Positions 21,684-32,389 of a DNA stretch of 64,000 nucleotides are shown piece after piece. Source of the DNA: Ichthyosporea sp. XGB-2017a. Taxonomy: Eukaryota; Opisthokonta; Ichthyosporea. The number at the start of each line of letters is the position of its first letter. Position 1 is the first letter of the stretch. The position numbers were made by a program, and so were the translations under genes. The DNA is taken from assembly GCA_002811675.1 (NCBI GenBank), contig PDIM01000001.1:237239-301238 (forward strand). Direction: 5' to 3'. The notes beneath the pieces are model-generated. The model was not told the origin of the DNA and did not search any database. It saw nothing but the letters and a program-made list of their open reading frames with translations.

Positions 21684-22802
21684 TTAACCCCCTCGAGCAT
21701 TGCCGTTCTCGTCTGAGATTCCAACACAGGCACACATCACTGTAACATCATCCCATTTACCTCCATAGATGCGCTGCCGATAAGCTGCAGTGGCTGACCG
21801 TGCAAACGGCGATATTCTTTTGTCATCCGTTGCAAGTCGACGGGATTCATTTACCACGTTTTCAGCAAGCTTCATGCAGAATTTTTGCGGATCTTTTTCT
21901 ACACTGCCACAGTCACCACTAGTGCGCTGTACTTGCTGAAGTATTTCAGCATCATACATATTGTCAAATACCCCGTCGGTCCCCAAAATCACTATATCTC
22001 CCTGTTCCAGCTGAAGTGCACCCTCTTGAGCATCCAAAGGCGAATCTTGGAGGCTCCCACGCATGTGCTTTGGAACTACAGAAAGCTGGTAGGGGGCGTT
22101 AAAGAAATGCTGTTGTTCACTTGTGCGATACGCGACCTGTTCAGAACGTATCACCAAAAATCCAGAGTCTCCAAGGTTAGCAAAACGTAGCACAGAATTT
22201 TCAGAATCAAAACTCAATACGCAAGCAGTTGAAGAACCAGCTTTTACTTTGCCATCACGTTTTAACTTTTCATAGGCTACATTCAAAACCTCTTTAGGGG
22301 TCCTCTCTGGCTGCTGCTCTGCAGCACCACGACAGTTCTCCGAAAGACCCCAAGCAAAGAGTGACGGGTCTATGCCACTCTCCCTCCAACCCCCTACACC
22401 ATCTGCAACACCAAACCAAGTAGAAGATGCAGAACGCGTAAAGAAAAACGCATCTTCCCCGCAGTCACACTGGCAAAATGAAGGTCTGGAGGCAACTTCC
22501 TTCAAGGCGGCGGCTGGTTTATGACCATTGATGTTTTCGCTTTTGGATTTACAGTAGGCCCCAACATGGAGAAAACTTCTGGCCGGAGCACACTGAGCAG
22601 CAAATTGACGAAAATACCCCCCTGTATTCCCGTATAATTGCTGCGGCAAAGCATTCGAAGAATTTCGTAAACTCCCGGGTGATAAAAGATCAACAGCAAC
22701 CAATCCCGATATAATTCCCGTTCCTGCAGCACCCAACACTTTCCCTTTTCCTAAAGCGGACTTCCAGGTGCCCAAAAGCATTTTTTCGATTTCCAACGGC
22801 AC
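21684..22802 (-). CDS. PPTC7: PPTC7-type mitochondrial PP2C phosphatase
   Basis: 372 residues, single exon. Metal-dependent Ser/Thr phosphatase of the PTC7/PPTC7 family, known for mitochondrial matrix or outer-membrane roles in coenzyme Q and mitophagy control. Family landmarks: GEDAFFF near the start of the catalytic domain, WFGVADGVGGWRESGIDPSLF, FANLGDSGFLVIR, and DIVILGTDGVFDNMYD. The N-terminus is basic and hydrophobic (GAAGTGIISGLVAVDLLSPG), consistent with a mitochondrial signal or anchor. A second ATG lies seven codons in and could be the true start. Same direction as XRN1. Confidence 0.92.
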   Translation of the reverse strand: MPLEIEKMLLGTWKSALGKGKVLGAAGTGIISGLVAVDLLSPGSLRNSSNALPQQLYGNTGGYFRQFAAQCAPARSFLHVGAYCKSKSENINGHKPAAALKEVASRPSFCQCDCGEDAFFFTRSASSTWFGVADGVGGWRESGIDPSLFAWGLSENCRGAAEQQPERTPKEVLNVAYEKLKRDGKVKAGSSTACVLSFDSENSVLRFANLGDSGFLVIRSEQVAYRTSEQQHFFNAPYQLSVVPKHMRGSLQDSPLDAQEGALQLEQGDIVILGTDGVFDNMYDAEILQQVQRTSGDCGSVEKDPQKFCMKLAENVVNESRRLATDDKRISPFARSATAAYRQRIYGGKWDDVTVMCACVGISDENGNARGG

Positions 22803-23071
22803 GGCAAGCTAAAATACTGCAAGTACAATACAGCTACTTCTACACAAACTTGAAGAATCCAAATCCTAAGCACACTGCAGAACAGGTTGCTCAAGTGGGA
22901 CACAGAGGTCCAGAGCAGCTAACTTTTTAGAAACAGCTGCTCCAATCGGGAGTCCCCTACCCCTTCAGACTTCAATGCATGAGGGTGCATTCAAAAAGCA
23001 AGGACCTGGACTATCTGGACTGTTATACTTTATTTGTCTGCTCTCTGAACTCTATTCACACATCTTCAGTT

Positions 23072-26000
23072 TTAGCTATCTCCAAGCAATTCGAACATAT
23101 TCATGGCGGTATTACCCTTCTTGTCTTTTCCTTTCTTCTTTTGCTTCTTTTTCTGAGAAGAAGATGGGTCATTAGTATAACTATCTTTTCTCTTCTTGAC
23201 TTCAAATTCCTTGATGGTCAAATTTAACAAATGAGCTATCGGAACAGTAAAGCCTCTAAAGTCCTCACACTTGCCATACAGCTTTTTACCCGAAATGAAT
23301 GGTTCATCAAAAAGAACTTCAACAAGGTCTTCACAGCAGGAAATAACGGTTCCTTGAAGCCCAAACGGAACAGACCCACTTGAGCATATGTTAATGACTC
23401 TCGTGAAAGGAGGAAAGAATACGGTTGTAGTTCGAAACAGGGGTTTGCTTCCGGGTATTATAAGCTCATTAGATCGAATTCGTTCAAGCTTAATGATTTT
23501 ATGCTCTTGCTTTGCGATGAGTCGCGCTTCTTCTTCGATTTTATGGGCAACATTTTGTGAGACACTGTTGCTGCTACATGGCATCAGTGGAAGGCCAAAA
23601 TTCTCCTGCTTCCGAATCCAATCTAAAATTTCCCTACAACGGAGAAGTGGATCTTTCGTCAGCTTACGTTTCTCTTCAGTACCATCTTCACCATCTTCTT
23701 CAGGTAATTCTCGCGTGGGACACACTCCGAGATTTAGGTCTTTCAGAGAAAAACTGTCTCTGCTAGGATCTTTATCAACGCCCTCAAAAAAATCAGGCGC
23801 AAATTCTTTGAATTCAGCCAAAATATCGTAAGCTTTTCTTGAATACTCCCATATAAACCTTCCGCTCCTATTACGCGCCTCGGCCTTTCTCGTGTACCCA
23901 GCCACACAGAGCTCTTCTCTACCAGACTTTAGCTGCATCCCGATTCCGACAAACGAACCATTCGGAAGAGAAATATTAATCCGACTGCTTAACCTGGCCA
24001 GAGTAAGGGGTTGAATTCCCAAGCCAGATGCGACAGAATTTGCAGGAATATATTCTTCTTTTGTGTGTGAGTACTTCGAAGAAAGCTGTCCCATCTCATC
24101 AATGCCGTGTTTCTTTTTGATTTCAATACTGAAGAGACCGCTACTGGCATCATAATCATTAACAATTGCCACACAGCCATAATGATCACTCCCCAAATAA
24201 ACTGTTTCGGTTTTTGGTGTTAAAATTTTGTCAGGTGATACAGCTTCCTTTTCAAAATATCTTTCATCCTGTACAAGACTAAGGTTGGGTATGGCTTGAA
24301 CGGGTGTACGCACGGGGACGTCATTGTATTCTCTCACAAGGGCACCATTCAGCAATCTGCGCATACCTACTAACGGTCTAATATCGGCAATGAGGTGAAT
24401 TTTCCCACAATCTATTCCTTTACCATCGAACCATTGAGAGATCGTATCCTCACGCAAGGTATCCCAATCAACATCAGAAGCGCCTTTTTGGACCTGGCCC
24501 TTTTTCGACAAGCTCCACTTGCCCTCTGAATCATACAGGCTTTCAACAATTCCTTCAATAAGAAATGGGTATCCACAAAGGCCAACATTTCCAACAAACA
24601 TGCGGGCAATCTGCGCACTTTTTGCCTTTGTTATAAGGTCTTTATACGATCCAAGCTCGGCCACATTTCCTTCTGCTGCTGCCAGTGCGGCCATATCTGC
24701 TTCTTCTTCCCCATCTGAAAGTCTAACGATCACTGATGGTGAGTTATTACTGAACTTTGATCCTTTTGGCTTGCGTACTTTCAAATATGCAGTGTAAGGA
24801 AGACTTTGCAAAGAAGGAAAACCAGAGGGGGGTTGTAAATGTCCAATAAGGGCATCTTTACACACAACCGGTCTGAATTTGTCTTGGAATGGTGGAAACA
24901 CAAACGACTTTTTCGAAATTTTCATATTTCTAAGCTCTGGAAAAAAACCAAGAGGAGGAGGAAAATTGTTACAAGCATCCTTGTTAAACTGCATAATGTA
25001 AGCAGTATCTGAACAATTACGCAATTTTTCGGATGGAGATAGCGAACTGCAGGCAATCGCCTTGTCGTGCTCTTCAACAAGCTTCTTTTTATCTATAAAC
25101 GGAATGTCACACCTATCTTTAAATCTTGAGAATGGGTCTAAAATCATAGAATATTCCTTTGGATAGAACTCTTTCAAACTGTTGGTCATTAGATCCGCTA
25201 GGCACTTTGGCATGCAGCCACCACTTCCACTAGGCAAGCATGAAAGGAGTTGCTGGAAAGGTTTAAGGGGCTCCGAGGGCTCAAAATGGATGGACTTATC
25301 AATTTTGATAAGGTCTTGGGACAACATAGTAGACGCCAACGGAGTGAAGTGGTATTTATAATACCAGTTCCATGACACAAGCCCCTGGAAGTAATAGTGC
25401 AAAATCCACTTCAAGCCCTCAATATAATTTGTTGTAATGCTAACCATACCATTACTTTCTGCAATAGCGCTGGCAAGATTTTCAGAATAATATTCATCTT
25501 TTAAAGCACTGTATTCCTCCTCCGATACTTCCTCTTCTCTTTTGCTTTGGCTGGTTCCTTCCCCAATGCCCAAAAGAGATGCCAAATGGGCACTGGCCTT
25601 TTCGTTAGTTCCAGACTCTTCACGTTTCGCATTGTTCACCCCTAGAAGAGCAGCTAAATGAGCACTTGCATTCTTGTCAACTTCTTGGCCACCCTGTTGA
25701 TTTCCTCCCCACGCTTTGCCCGTACTTTTAGATTTGTTTTCATACGTTTTCAACGCATTTGACAGCATTGACGTCACATCCACAACTTCCGCACCGGGAT
25801 CTTTATATTCTGAGGCAGAACTATTTCTAGGGGCTTTTGTAGCAGGTATTGACAGAGCACTGGCTGTACTCTGCTTTCTACCGTGTCCTTCAGCTTCGAC
25901 AGCATTAACAGCTTTTGATAGCATATCAGCTACATCGACAGTGATCGCGCTTTCTTCATTAACGTAGCTTGAAGCAGCACTGGTTCGAGGGGTTGGAGGG

Positions 26001-27358
26001 ACTGGTACTGACAAATTGCTCGCTGTACTATCATGGCGGACCCTGCCGGTGGCTGTAGGTTGAAGGGTAAGCAAAGGCATAACCTCATCTAACACTTCTT
26101 CTTCCAAAGACCCTTCGTCCTCAGCTTGCTCCTGACGACGTTTGTTTAATCCTTCTCGTATGCGCTTCAGCGAAGAGGCTTCTTTAGTCGATATAAGAGA
26201 GAGTACCCTTTTGAAAAACACCCAGTTGATCTCACAGTTGGTTGCATTGACTAAAAAGTTTTTATCACTGTTGTATTTTTCGTCTCCAGCATAAGACAGA
26301 ACTTTGCTATTTTCACTCAAGATATGCTCCCTAGCTTCGTTGTAGCACACAAAAAGCTCCTCCAGTCCACCGTCATGAATGTTTGTGCCTGGCAAGCACG
26401 GTAAAAAGTCATTGCCAGAAAAGAACGTGAGGAAAATAATATCATCAATAGTTCTTTCTAAGTTAAAATACACATCATGTTTGGTTGGTATTGGGACCAT
26501 AGGCTCGTTTAGTTCAGTAGTACTCCCTTCCTTGAAGCTAAACTCGAGCTCCAAATACTGCCTAAGAAGACCTACATGGAAATACTCGAACCCCCTTGCA
26601 TCTTTGTAGCTAACATTTTTCTTCAAATCAGCTTCATTCAGCATCGCTCTACCGGAGTAGGTGATCTTCTCTCTTAGGAGACAAAAATGAGGCTCGTGAG
26701 TGCTTAAAGCCAAAAGAATTAAATCTGCATCCAACCCATAGAAACAATGGCGAGTGTTTGAATCATAGTTTGGAGAACTCTTTTTCCTTCTAATAAAGTC
26801 CACAATTTTGTGTTCCCCTTCACCAGGAACCCGATGACCAGAAATAATGACTTTAATTTTTTTCCATTTAGAATCTTCATTCATTTTTTTAATAACATAA
26901 TAAACCATAGCAGCTGTAACATCTTCAAGGAACTGCGTGCCTGGCGTAATCACATTCAGATCAAACGCTTCTTCCGGTCTTAAAACGATTTCACCCGTCC
27001 ATCCTTCCATTTCTTTCTTGTCTTGGTAAAAGTCCAAAAAGGCTTTGTGGCTAATGAATCTTCTTTGGCGCTGCTGACTTAGTTTTGCTGCAGGAGCGAC
27101 ACCGTCGATTGCAAGGTACAGCAGTTTCTTTGGCTGCGCAATGTCAAACAAAGCCTCGAGGTAGCCGTATATTGTTGCAAGGGTGGTCTCATCAAGACAC
27201 GTGCCTTGCACTTTGTGGATTTCATGTGTGCACAAATGAACAACGCCGTTAAAATCAAGGTAGAGGTTATCAAATTCTGGGTTGGGAACGTCGTCACAGT
27301 CCCGGACCACATCTGGGTACCTTTGAGTAATGAACCTGAATAAACCTGGGACACCCAT
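23072..27358 (-). CDS. XRN1: XRN1 5'-3' exoribonuclease
   Basis: Cytoplasmic 5'-3' decay of decapped mRNA. 1428 residues in one uninterrupted 4.3-kb exon. It starts MGVPGLFRFITQRYP, as the family requires for 5'-monophosphate recognition. Active-site acids are visible: Asp35, Asp85, Glu180, Glu182, Asp210, Asp212 and Asp317 (SGNDFLP). The linker between the two conserved nuclease blocks (~400-640) is expanded with internal repeats. Block two resumes at ITTNYIEGLKWILHYYFQG, followed by the XRN1-specific beta domains (PAZ/Tudor, winged helix, SH3-like). Those domains and the length distinguish it from nuclear XRN2/Rat1. The tail is lysine-rich and ends MNMFELLGDS. A TTTATT at 23029-23034 (AATAAA on the minus strand) follows the stop. 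Confidence 0.96.
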   Translation of the reverse strand: MGVPGLFRFITQRYPDVVRDCDDVPNPEFDNLYLDFNGVVHLCTHEIHKVQGTCLDETTLATIYGYLEALFDIAQPKKLLYLAIDGVAPAAKLSQQRQRRFISHKAFLDFYQDKKEMEGWTGEIVLRPEEAFDLNVITPGTQFLEDVTAAMVYYVIKKMNEDSKWKKIKVIISGHRVPGEGEHKIVDFIRRKKSSPNYDSNTRHCFYGLDADLILLALSTHEPHFCLLREKITYSGRAMLNEADLKKNVSYKDARGFEYFHVGLLRQYLELEFSFKEGSTTELNEPMVPIPTKHDVYFNLERTIDDIIFLTFFSGNDFLPCLPGTNIHDGGLEELFVCYNEAREHILSENSKVLSYAGDEKYNSDKNFLVNATNCEINWVFFKRVLSLISTKEASSLKRIREGLNKRRQEQAEDEGSLEEEVLDEVMPLLTLQPTATGRVRHDSTASNLSVPVPPTPRTSAASSYVNEESAITVDVADMLSKAVNAVEAEGHGRKQSTASALSIPATKAPRNSSASEYKDPGAEVVDVTSMLSNALKTYENKSKSTGKAWGGNQQGGQEVDKNASAHLAALLGVNNAKREESGTNEKASAHLASLLGIGEGTSQSKREEEVSEEEYSALKDEYYSENLASAIAESNGMVSITTNYIEGLKWILHYYFQGLVSWNWYYKYHFTPLASTMLSQDLIKIDKSIHFEPSEPLKPFQQLLSCLPSGSGGCMPKCLADLMTNSLKEFYPKEYSMILDPFSRFKDRCDIPFIDKKKLVEEHDKAIACSSLSPSEKLRNCSDTAYIMQFNKDACNNFPPPLGFFPELRNMKISKKSFVFPPFQDKFRPVVCKDALIGHLQPPSGFPSLQSLPYTAYLKVRKPKGSKFSNNSPSVIVRLSDGEEEADMAALAAAEGNVAELGSYKDLITKAKSAQIARMFVGNVGLCGYPFLIEGIVESLYDSEGKWSLSKKGQVQKGASDVDWDTLREDTISQWFDGKGIDCGKIHLIADIRPLVGMRRLLNGALVREYNDVPVRTPVQAIPNLSLVQDERYFEKEAVSPDKILTPKTETVYLGSDHYGCVAIVNDYDASSGLFSIEIKKKHGIDEMGQLSSKYSHTKEEYIPANSVASGLGIQPLTLARLSSRINISLPNGSFVGIGMQLKSGREELCVAGYTRKAEARNRSGRFIWEYSRKAYDILAEFKEFAPDFFEGVDKDPSRDSFSLKDLNLGVCPTRELPEEDGEDGTEEKRKLTKDPLLRCREILDWIRKQENFGLPLMPCSSNSVSQNVAHKIEEEARLIAKQEHKIIKLERIRSNELIIPGSKPLFRTTTVFFPPFTRVINICSSGSVPFGLQGTVISCCEDLVEVLFDEPFISGKKLYGKCEDFRGFTVPIAHLLNLTIKEFEVKKRKDSYTNDPSSSQKKKQKKKGKDKKGNTAMNMFELLGDS
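25565..26032 (-). repeat. Internal repeats in the XRN1 linker
   Basis: Two ~46-residue units (443-488 and 496-540) share S-T-A-S-x-L-S-[VI]-P, a Pro/Arg-Ser stretch, then D-V-x-x-M-L-S-[KN]-A. They are followed by two copies of ASAHLA[AS]LLG[VI] (564-574 and 588-598). These look like short helical interaction motifs in disordered sequence. Confidence 0.75.
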
Positions 27359-27960
27359 GGTATATGCAGTTTCAGGAATCCAAAGAAGGGTATTGCAGGT
27401 GTCTGATAGATAGAGTGAAGGGGCAACTGATCCAGTCTACTACACCCGAGAGATTGTTTTGTTGGTTGATTCCCAAAGCTGATAAAAGACAAACCCCAAA
27501 CAAACACACAGTCGAATATCCTGCGGCCTGCAGAGAAGGCCGAAGGGTCTAGACAGCACCCCTTCATCTAACCCTTAACCCTCCTCCTGATCCAATAATC
27601 ATAAACGTCAGTGTTTCAGCTCACCTGCTGCAGCCTGCGTGCATGAACTGTTAATCCTCAATCTCCACCTCCCCGCTCCCTCGCCACGCAACAGCCACAC
27701 AGAACCCCTCAAAACAACAACAGTCTTCGACTCTGCTCACACAGACGTGCGCTAGTCACATTCCCACCCAGTGAAGGCAGAATCCAGTGCATGACTACCA
27801 CTGCCTCCTGTAACTTAGTGAGATTCAGAGTGTAGCTGTCTCTCTGGTTCTTTCCCGTTAGGGTCCGTCTGAGCAGTAATACCAATCAACCTTCAAATGA
27901 GATCACAGCCCACGGGCACGAGAAGATATTGACTTCATTTGCGCTGTACTCACTGTAAAT
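27359..27960. promoter_or_regulatory. Divergent XRN1/ZnT5 promoter region
   Basis: 602 bp without a gene. It contains the tandem telomere-like element CTAACCCTTAACCCT (27568-27582). Confidence 0.45.
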
Positions 27961-30130
27961 ATGAATGGCATCTACAATGACAACATAAATCTGCAGCAGA
28001 GAGCTGGGTTCCTGTGGAAGAGGTGAGCAACATATTTGCTAGTTTGTTTGTTTATTCAATTATACACTACTGACACCAAGCCTTTGATTTTTTTTATATA
28101 GTGATGGGCCACGGCTAGTGGGATTTGCATGCCTAAAATCTCTTCAAACGCTATCTTTATTTGTCGCTTTGCTCCAGTGTCAAAGAGTAGGCTCCTCGCT
28201 TGCAGTATTATTCTTTTACACGGGACTCAGCAGTGTTGTAATGTTAGGAGTGGTTGATCGAAGGGCTTTTCAACATCTTTTATCGTTGCCAAAGTACATA
28301 AAGGCAAAACTTGGGATTCGAGCCGGACTGGAAGCTTTAATTGTACTGCTGTGGTTCCATGGGCTGATTCTGAGCGGACCAGTTAGAAAAATTGTTCTGT
28401 TTGACTTGGGGAGTCTATGGCTTCCTCGTGTGCATGGTGCGTTTTTTCAGTCTAGAGAAATGAAAAGCAAAGGTAGAAAGGTTCCAAGTGGCGCTGGGGG
28501 AATCTCAATTGCTGCTTTAGTGGCCTTGTGGGTTTTCGATAACTCCTCCTTGCTTCCGAATGGCGTTGATTCATTTCGCTTTACGGGGTCTTTTCTTTCG
28601 CAAAAGCATGAAGGAATGCTGTGTCTTGTGTTTGCATCCCTGCTTCGGTTTCATTCTTCGGGGTTCACACAGAAACTTGCAGCTGATGGGGGTGGCATCA
28701 ATAGGGTTGAAGTTTTAATGACATTTATTTGCTCCGTAGCATTTGGCGTTCTCGGTCTCTACGAAAAGCTGTCCTCGAGCTTCATGACTGTAGAGTTGGA
28801 TAATCCTGAGCAGCCTCCTTCGTTCATATATGACTACGTATTGAGCTTATTCGTTGGTCTGTGCTTGTTTGCTGGAAATATACCCGAATATTTTATGAAA
28901 TCTAAATTTTCGCGAATTATAGGCGTGAAACTTGGGATAAGTGTTGTGATCGTTAGTTGCGGCTTTTGGGGCTGGGCATATAGCGTCCCCTTAGATATCT
29001 CCTTTATGTCGTTCTTATGCTTTTGTGCCTTATTGGGGGCAGGATATGGCTCAATGCTGGCTTCTGAAAGCGCCCAAGATGTCCAAAAGTATGCTTCTAG
29101 TATTCGGGGTACATTGCCCATTTATACGTACAAATCAAAGTCGGTAGAGAATACTTTTTTTGCCAAATGCAAAACAATGATGATGGCAATACTGGGAAAT
29201 TATGATTCCCGCCAGATTTTCTACTTTTTGTGTATTAACTTGTCCTTTATGTTTGTTGAGTTCATATATGGTTATTTGACAAATAGCTTGGGCTTAATGT
29301 CCGATGCATTCCATATGCTTTTTGATTGTGTGGCTCTTGCTGTTGGTCTTTTTGCATCAGTGATTTCTAAATGGAAGCCAGACCGGCGATATTCTTTTGG
29401 GTACGGGCGTGTGGAAGTTCTTTCAGGATATATCAATGGGGTTTTTTTGGTTTTTATTTCTTTATTTGTATTCATTGAAGCTATTGACCGGTTGTTAGAG
29501 CCCCCGGAGATAAATACCGATAAGCTTCTAATAGTATCAGTCCTAGGTCTCGGTGTAAATATGGTTGGGATGTTTGCGTTTAGCCATGCTCACACACATG
29601 GTGGCTCCTCGGGTGGTAGCTGTGGGGTCGGTGGGGACGGACGTGGTCATTCTCATGCCGAACATGGGCACTCGCATGATAATTCCAATATGAAGGGAGT
29701 TTTTCTCCATGTCTTGGCGGACACACTAGGTAGCGTTGGAGTTATCATTTCGTACTTTTTAATAGAGTATTTCGGGTGGAGTAGATCGGACCCCATTTGT
29801 TCGGTTTTTATTGCAGTTTTAATATTTTTAAGTGTCATACCACTCTTGCAAGAATCATTGACAATACTCTTACAAAGGACGCCAGAAGGGATGGAGCACA
29901 GTTTAGGCAGTGCAGTCCAGCGTCTAATGTCAATGGCGGGTGTTGTTGATTGTACCTCCGCTCACTTCTGGAAGCAATTTGGATCGGAAGTCATAGGCAC
30001 TATACATTTAAGTGTAGAAGACAGTGTGACTGAGCAAAGCTTACTGGTTGAAGCAAATGCTCTTTTTGCAAATGTTGGAGTGACAGATCTCTCTGTGCAA
30101 ATAGAAAAAGTCAGTCCAAACCAATTTTGA
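27961..30130 (+). CDS. SLC30A5: ZnT5-type zinc transporter (SLC30A5/Msc2 class)
   Basis: Loads zinc into the early secretory pathway, in animals as a ZnT5-ZnT6 heterodimer. Exons 27961-28022 and 28102-30130 (79-nt intron) join in frame to 696 residues; the second exon has no ATG at its open start, so exon 1 (MNGIYNDNINLQQRAGFLWK) is needed. The long N-terminal multi-membrane extension (about nine hydrophobic segments) is the ZnT5/Msc2 hallmark. The cation-efflux core begins DSRQIFYFLC and has both zinc-site H-x3-D pairs, SDAFHMLFD and HVLADTLGS. A His-rich loop (about AHTHGGSSGG to HGHSHDN) lies between membrane segments IV and V. Confidence 0.93.
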
Positions 30131-30132
30131 AA

Positions 30133-30138
30133 AATAAA
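30133..30138 (+). terminator. Poly(A) signal AATAAA of ZnT5
   Basis: AATAAA two bp after the stop codon, inside the 34-bp gap to the convergent chromodomain gene. Confidence 0.5.
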
Positions 30139-30164
30139 CAGCAACGCAATTACTGATATTCTTT

Positions 30165-31826
30165 CTAGCCACCTTTGCCAACCTTGAGATGCTTGGAAGC
30201 TTTTATGACTAAAGGAGCATCATTTGCAAATTTGTTGCCATTTACGCCGTTTTTCATAACACTCTGTTCGATGGTATACACGACTGCATTCTTAATAATA
30301 TCATGGAAAACTGGAAAAGGTCTGCTTGTACCCTTCAACTCGGAATCTCTTTTGCTTTCCAAACCGGCCTTTCTTCTTGGATGCTTTATCTCCTTTGAAA
30401 CTGGAGTTTGCTTCGTACTACTAGAATTCACCACAGCGTTCGAATCACGTGTTTTTGCTTTTGATTTTTTAGCAATCTTATAATCTTTAAAAAGCTCGTT
30501 ATGTACATTAGGAGTAGGCTTCGGGATAGTGAACGCAGGTTCCATCAAAGAGGGCTCTACATTACCTGCAGGTGAAAGGATTTTTCCCTTCCCATCACCC
30601 GTTTTCTTTTCCAGTCGAACTTCAGAAATCTCAATTACCTCCGTTTTCTGTTTCTTTGTTGCCCTAACAGTTTCGTCCGCTTTTCGTTTAGTTGCGCCTT
30701 TTAATTCGGTAACTATTTCAATATCAGAACTACTATCTTCATCCTCGATTTTCTTGCTTTCCACGCGCCTTTTCTCTCTCGATGAGGAGACGGATGGTGA
30801 TGGGCCACTACTACTCTTCCCACTATTCCTTTCTTTCTTTGAACCTTTTTCAATTCCTTTCGATGTGATGGTTTCGGGAGCTTTTCCTTTAGCTTTGCCT
30901 TTATCTGATTCATTTACTTTCCTCTTACCAATTTCTTTAACTGTACTCTTATCAATTTCGCTGCCTTTTTCTTTTCCTTTCTCTCTACCATCCTCTTTAG
31001 CCTTTTCTTTTCCTTTCTCTCTACCATCCTCTTTAGCCTTGTCTTTTCCTTTCTCTCTACCATCCTCTTTAGCCTTGTCTTTTCCTTTCTCTCTACCATT
31101 CTCTTTAGCCTTTTCTTTTCCTTTCTCTCTACCATTCTCTTTAGCCTTTTCTTTTCCTTTCTCTCTACCATCCTCTTTAGCCTTGTCTTTTCCTTTCTCT
31201 CTACCATTCTCTTTAGCCTTTTCTTTTCCTTTCTCTCTACCATTGTCGTTTCCTTTTTCTTTTCCTCTCTCTATATCAGTTTCTTTTCTTTTTCCTTTCC
31301 CTTTTTTTATCGCCATCGCAGCTTTTTTCTTTTTTTCCTCTTCGCGTGCAGGATATATTTTTTCCATAAACTCAGAGTAATCAAACTTTGGATTACGATT
31401 AGCAGCCACCCTATTAAAATCTTCTATGGCTTCCCTGAGAGTTGGTAGATATTTATCCTTTGCTGCCCTTTTTTCATAATCATCTATCAGTTCCCGACTA
31501 TTTATATCAGCAAGAGAGACCCATTCCACCTCAAAAGGATCAAACTCAAATCCTTTCCACTTTATTCGAAATTGATGGGTCAATACGTCCTACATACAAA
31601 GAAAGCAACCGCCAAGTTAGTGAAAACGAGCATACAGACTTGCTTCGAGGTATTCTTTTGCAATACTTACATTAATGTCATAGGCGTATGTGCAATATAC
31701 AATTTCTTCCACCTCATATTCATCCTCATCCAAAGCTTCGCTTTCACCACTCTCTTCTTTCTCAAAGTACTTTTGCTTGGATGACTTTCCCGCTTTCTCC
31801 CTTCTCTGTGTCATCTTTTTGCTCAT
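30165..31826 (-). CDS. Chromodomain protein with Lys/Glu repeat tract
   Basis: Exons (minus strand) 31826-31671 and 31589-30165 with an 81-nt intron, giving about 526 residues; start is the ATG at 31826 (MSKKMTQRREK), with another at 31832. The splice rebuilds a chromodomain: YEVEEIVYCTYAYDIN joined to DVLTHQFRIKWKGF, then EVEWVSLADI and ELIDDYE. That is the CBX/HP1-type order (E-x-V-E-x-I, K-W-K-G, W, L, L-I-x-x-Y). WKG and the final Trp are present, but the usual aromatic after the VEEI strand is Tyr/Cys, so methyl-lysine binding is uncertain. A charged repeat tract follows, then a Ser/Lys-rich tail. No chromoshadow or MRG domain is evident. I cannot assign an orthologue. Confidence 0.75.
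30968..31243 (-). repeat. 36-bp coding minisatellite (GREKGKEKAKEN unit)
   Basis: About 7.7 tandem copies of a 36-bp unit encoding GREKG-K[ED]-KAKE-[ND]. Two variant types, KEKAKEN and KDKAKED, alternate irregularly with one hybrid copy. All forward and several antisense frames stay open through the array, which explains long spurious frames on the plus strand. Confidence 0.9.
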
Positions 31827-31832
31827 GAACAT

Positions 31833-32389
31833 AAATACTGTACAACTACTTCCTAATATCCAAGTATGTACCACTTCTTTCAATGAACGTGCCCCTGGAC
31901 AAAGCAAAGGGGCCAGAGAAGAGAAGGGGCTTATGCAAAGTTATTAAATGGTAAATCTCCTATTACTATTGTGGAAAGCCAACACTAACGCTCCTGTTCG
32001 TGTAGCTGAAGCCTGAAGGGGCTGTTATAATCTATGTTGAGTGCCCAGGACCAGGGTTGATTACGACGGCCTTGTCACTCTTGTACTCCCTCGCCCTTGC
32101 CTCGCCTGCTCCTCGTTGTTCAAGGAGGGGATCAGGTAGGGGATAGTAGGGTTAGAGAAGAGGAAGGAGATTGATGGTCACTGTGGCAGAGGAGTATCAT
32201 ATTAAAAAACCGTGCAGTTTGTGGTATTTGCAGTGTGTGTAGTGTGTTTAATTTATGGGACAGTGTTGAATCAACCCCTTCAACTGGGACTGCAGCTGAG
32301 TGTGCTAGAAGGATTTGTTTGTGAATGGTTGTAAAGTACCAGGAAGTGCGGCATACTCATAACTACTAACTGAGAGGGACCGTTTCCGA
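31833..32389. promoter_or_regulatory. Divergent chromodomain/CARM1 promoter region
   Basis: Contains TTATAAT at about 32026 and TAGGGTTAGAG (32147-32157) with neighbouring TAGGGG copies. No gene seen. Confidence 0.45.

Noticed and set aside
30529-31380. 283-residue hydrophobic open frame on the plus strand
   Set aside because: It is the antisense of the chromodomain gene's 36-bp repeat; the composition (SLPFSLAFSFPF-type) simply mirrors Lys/Glu codons.
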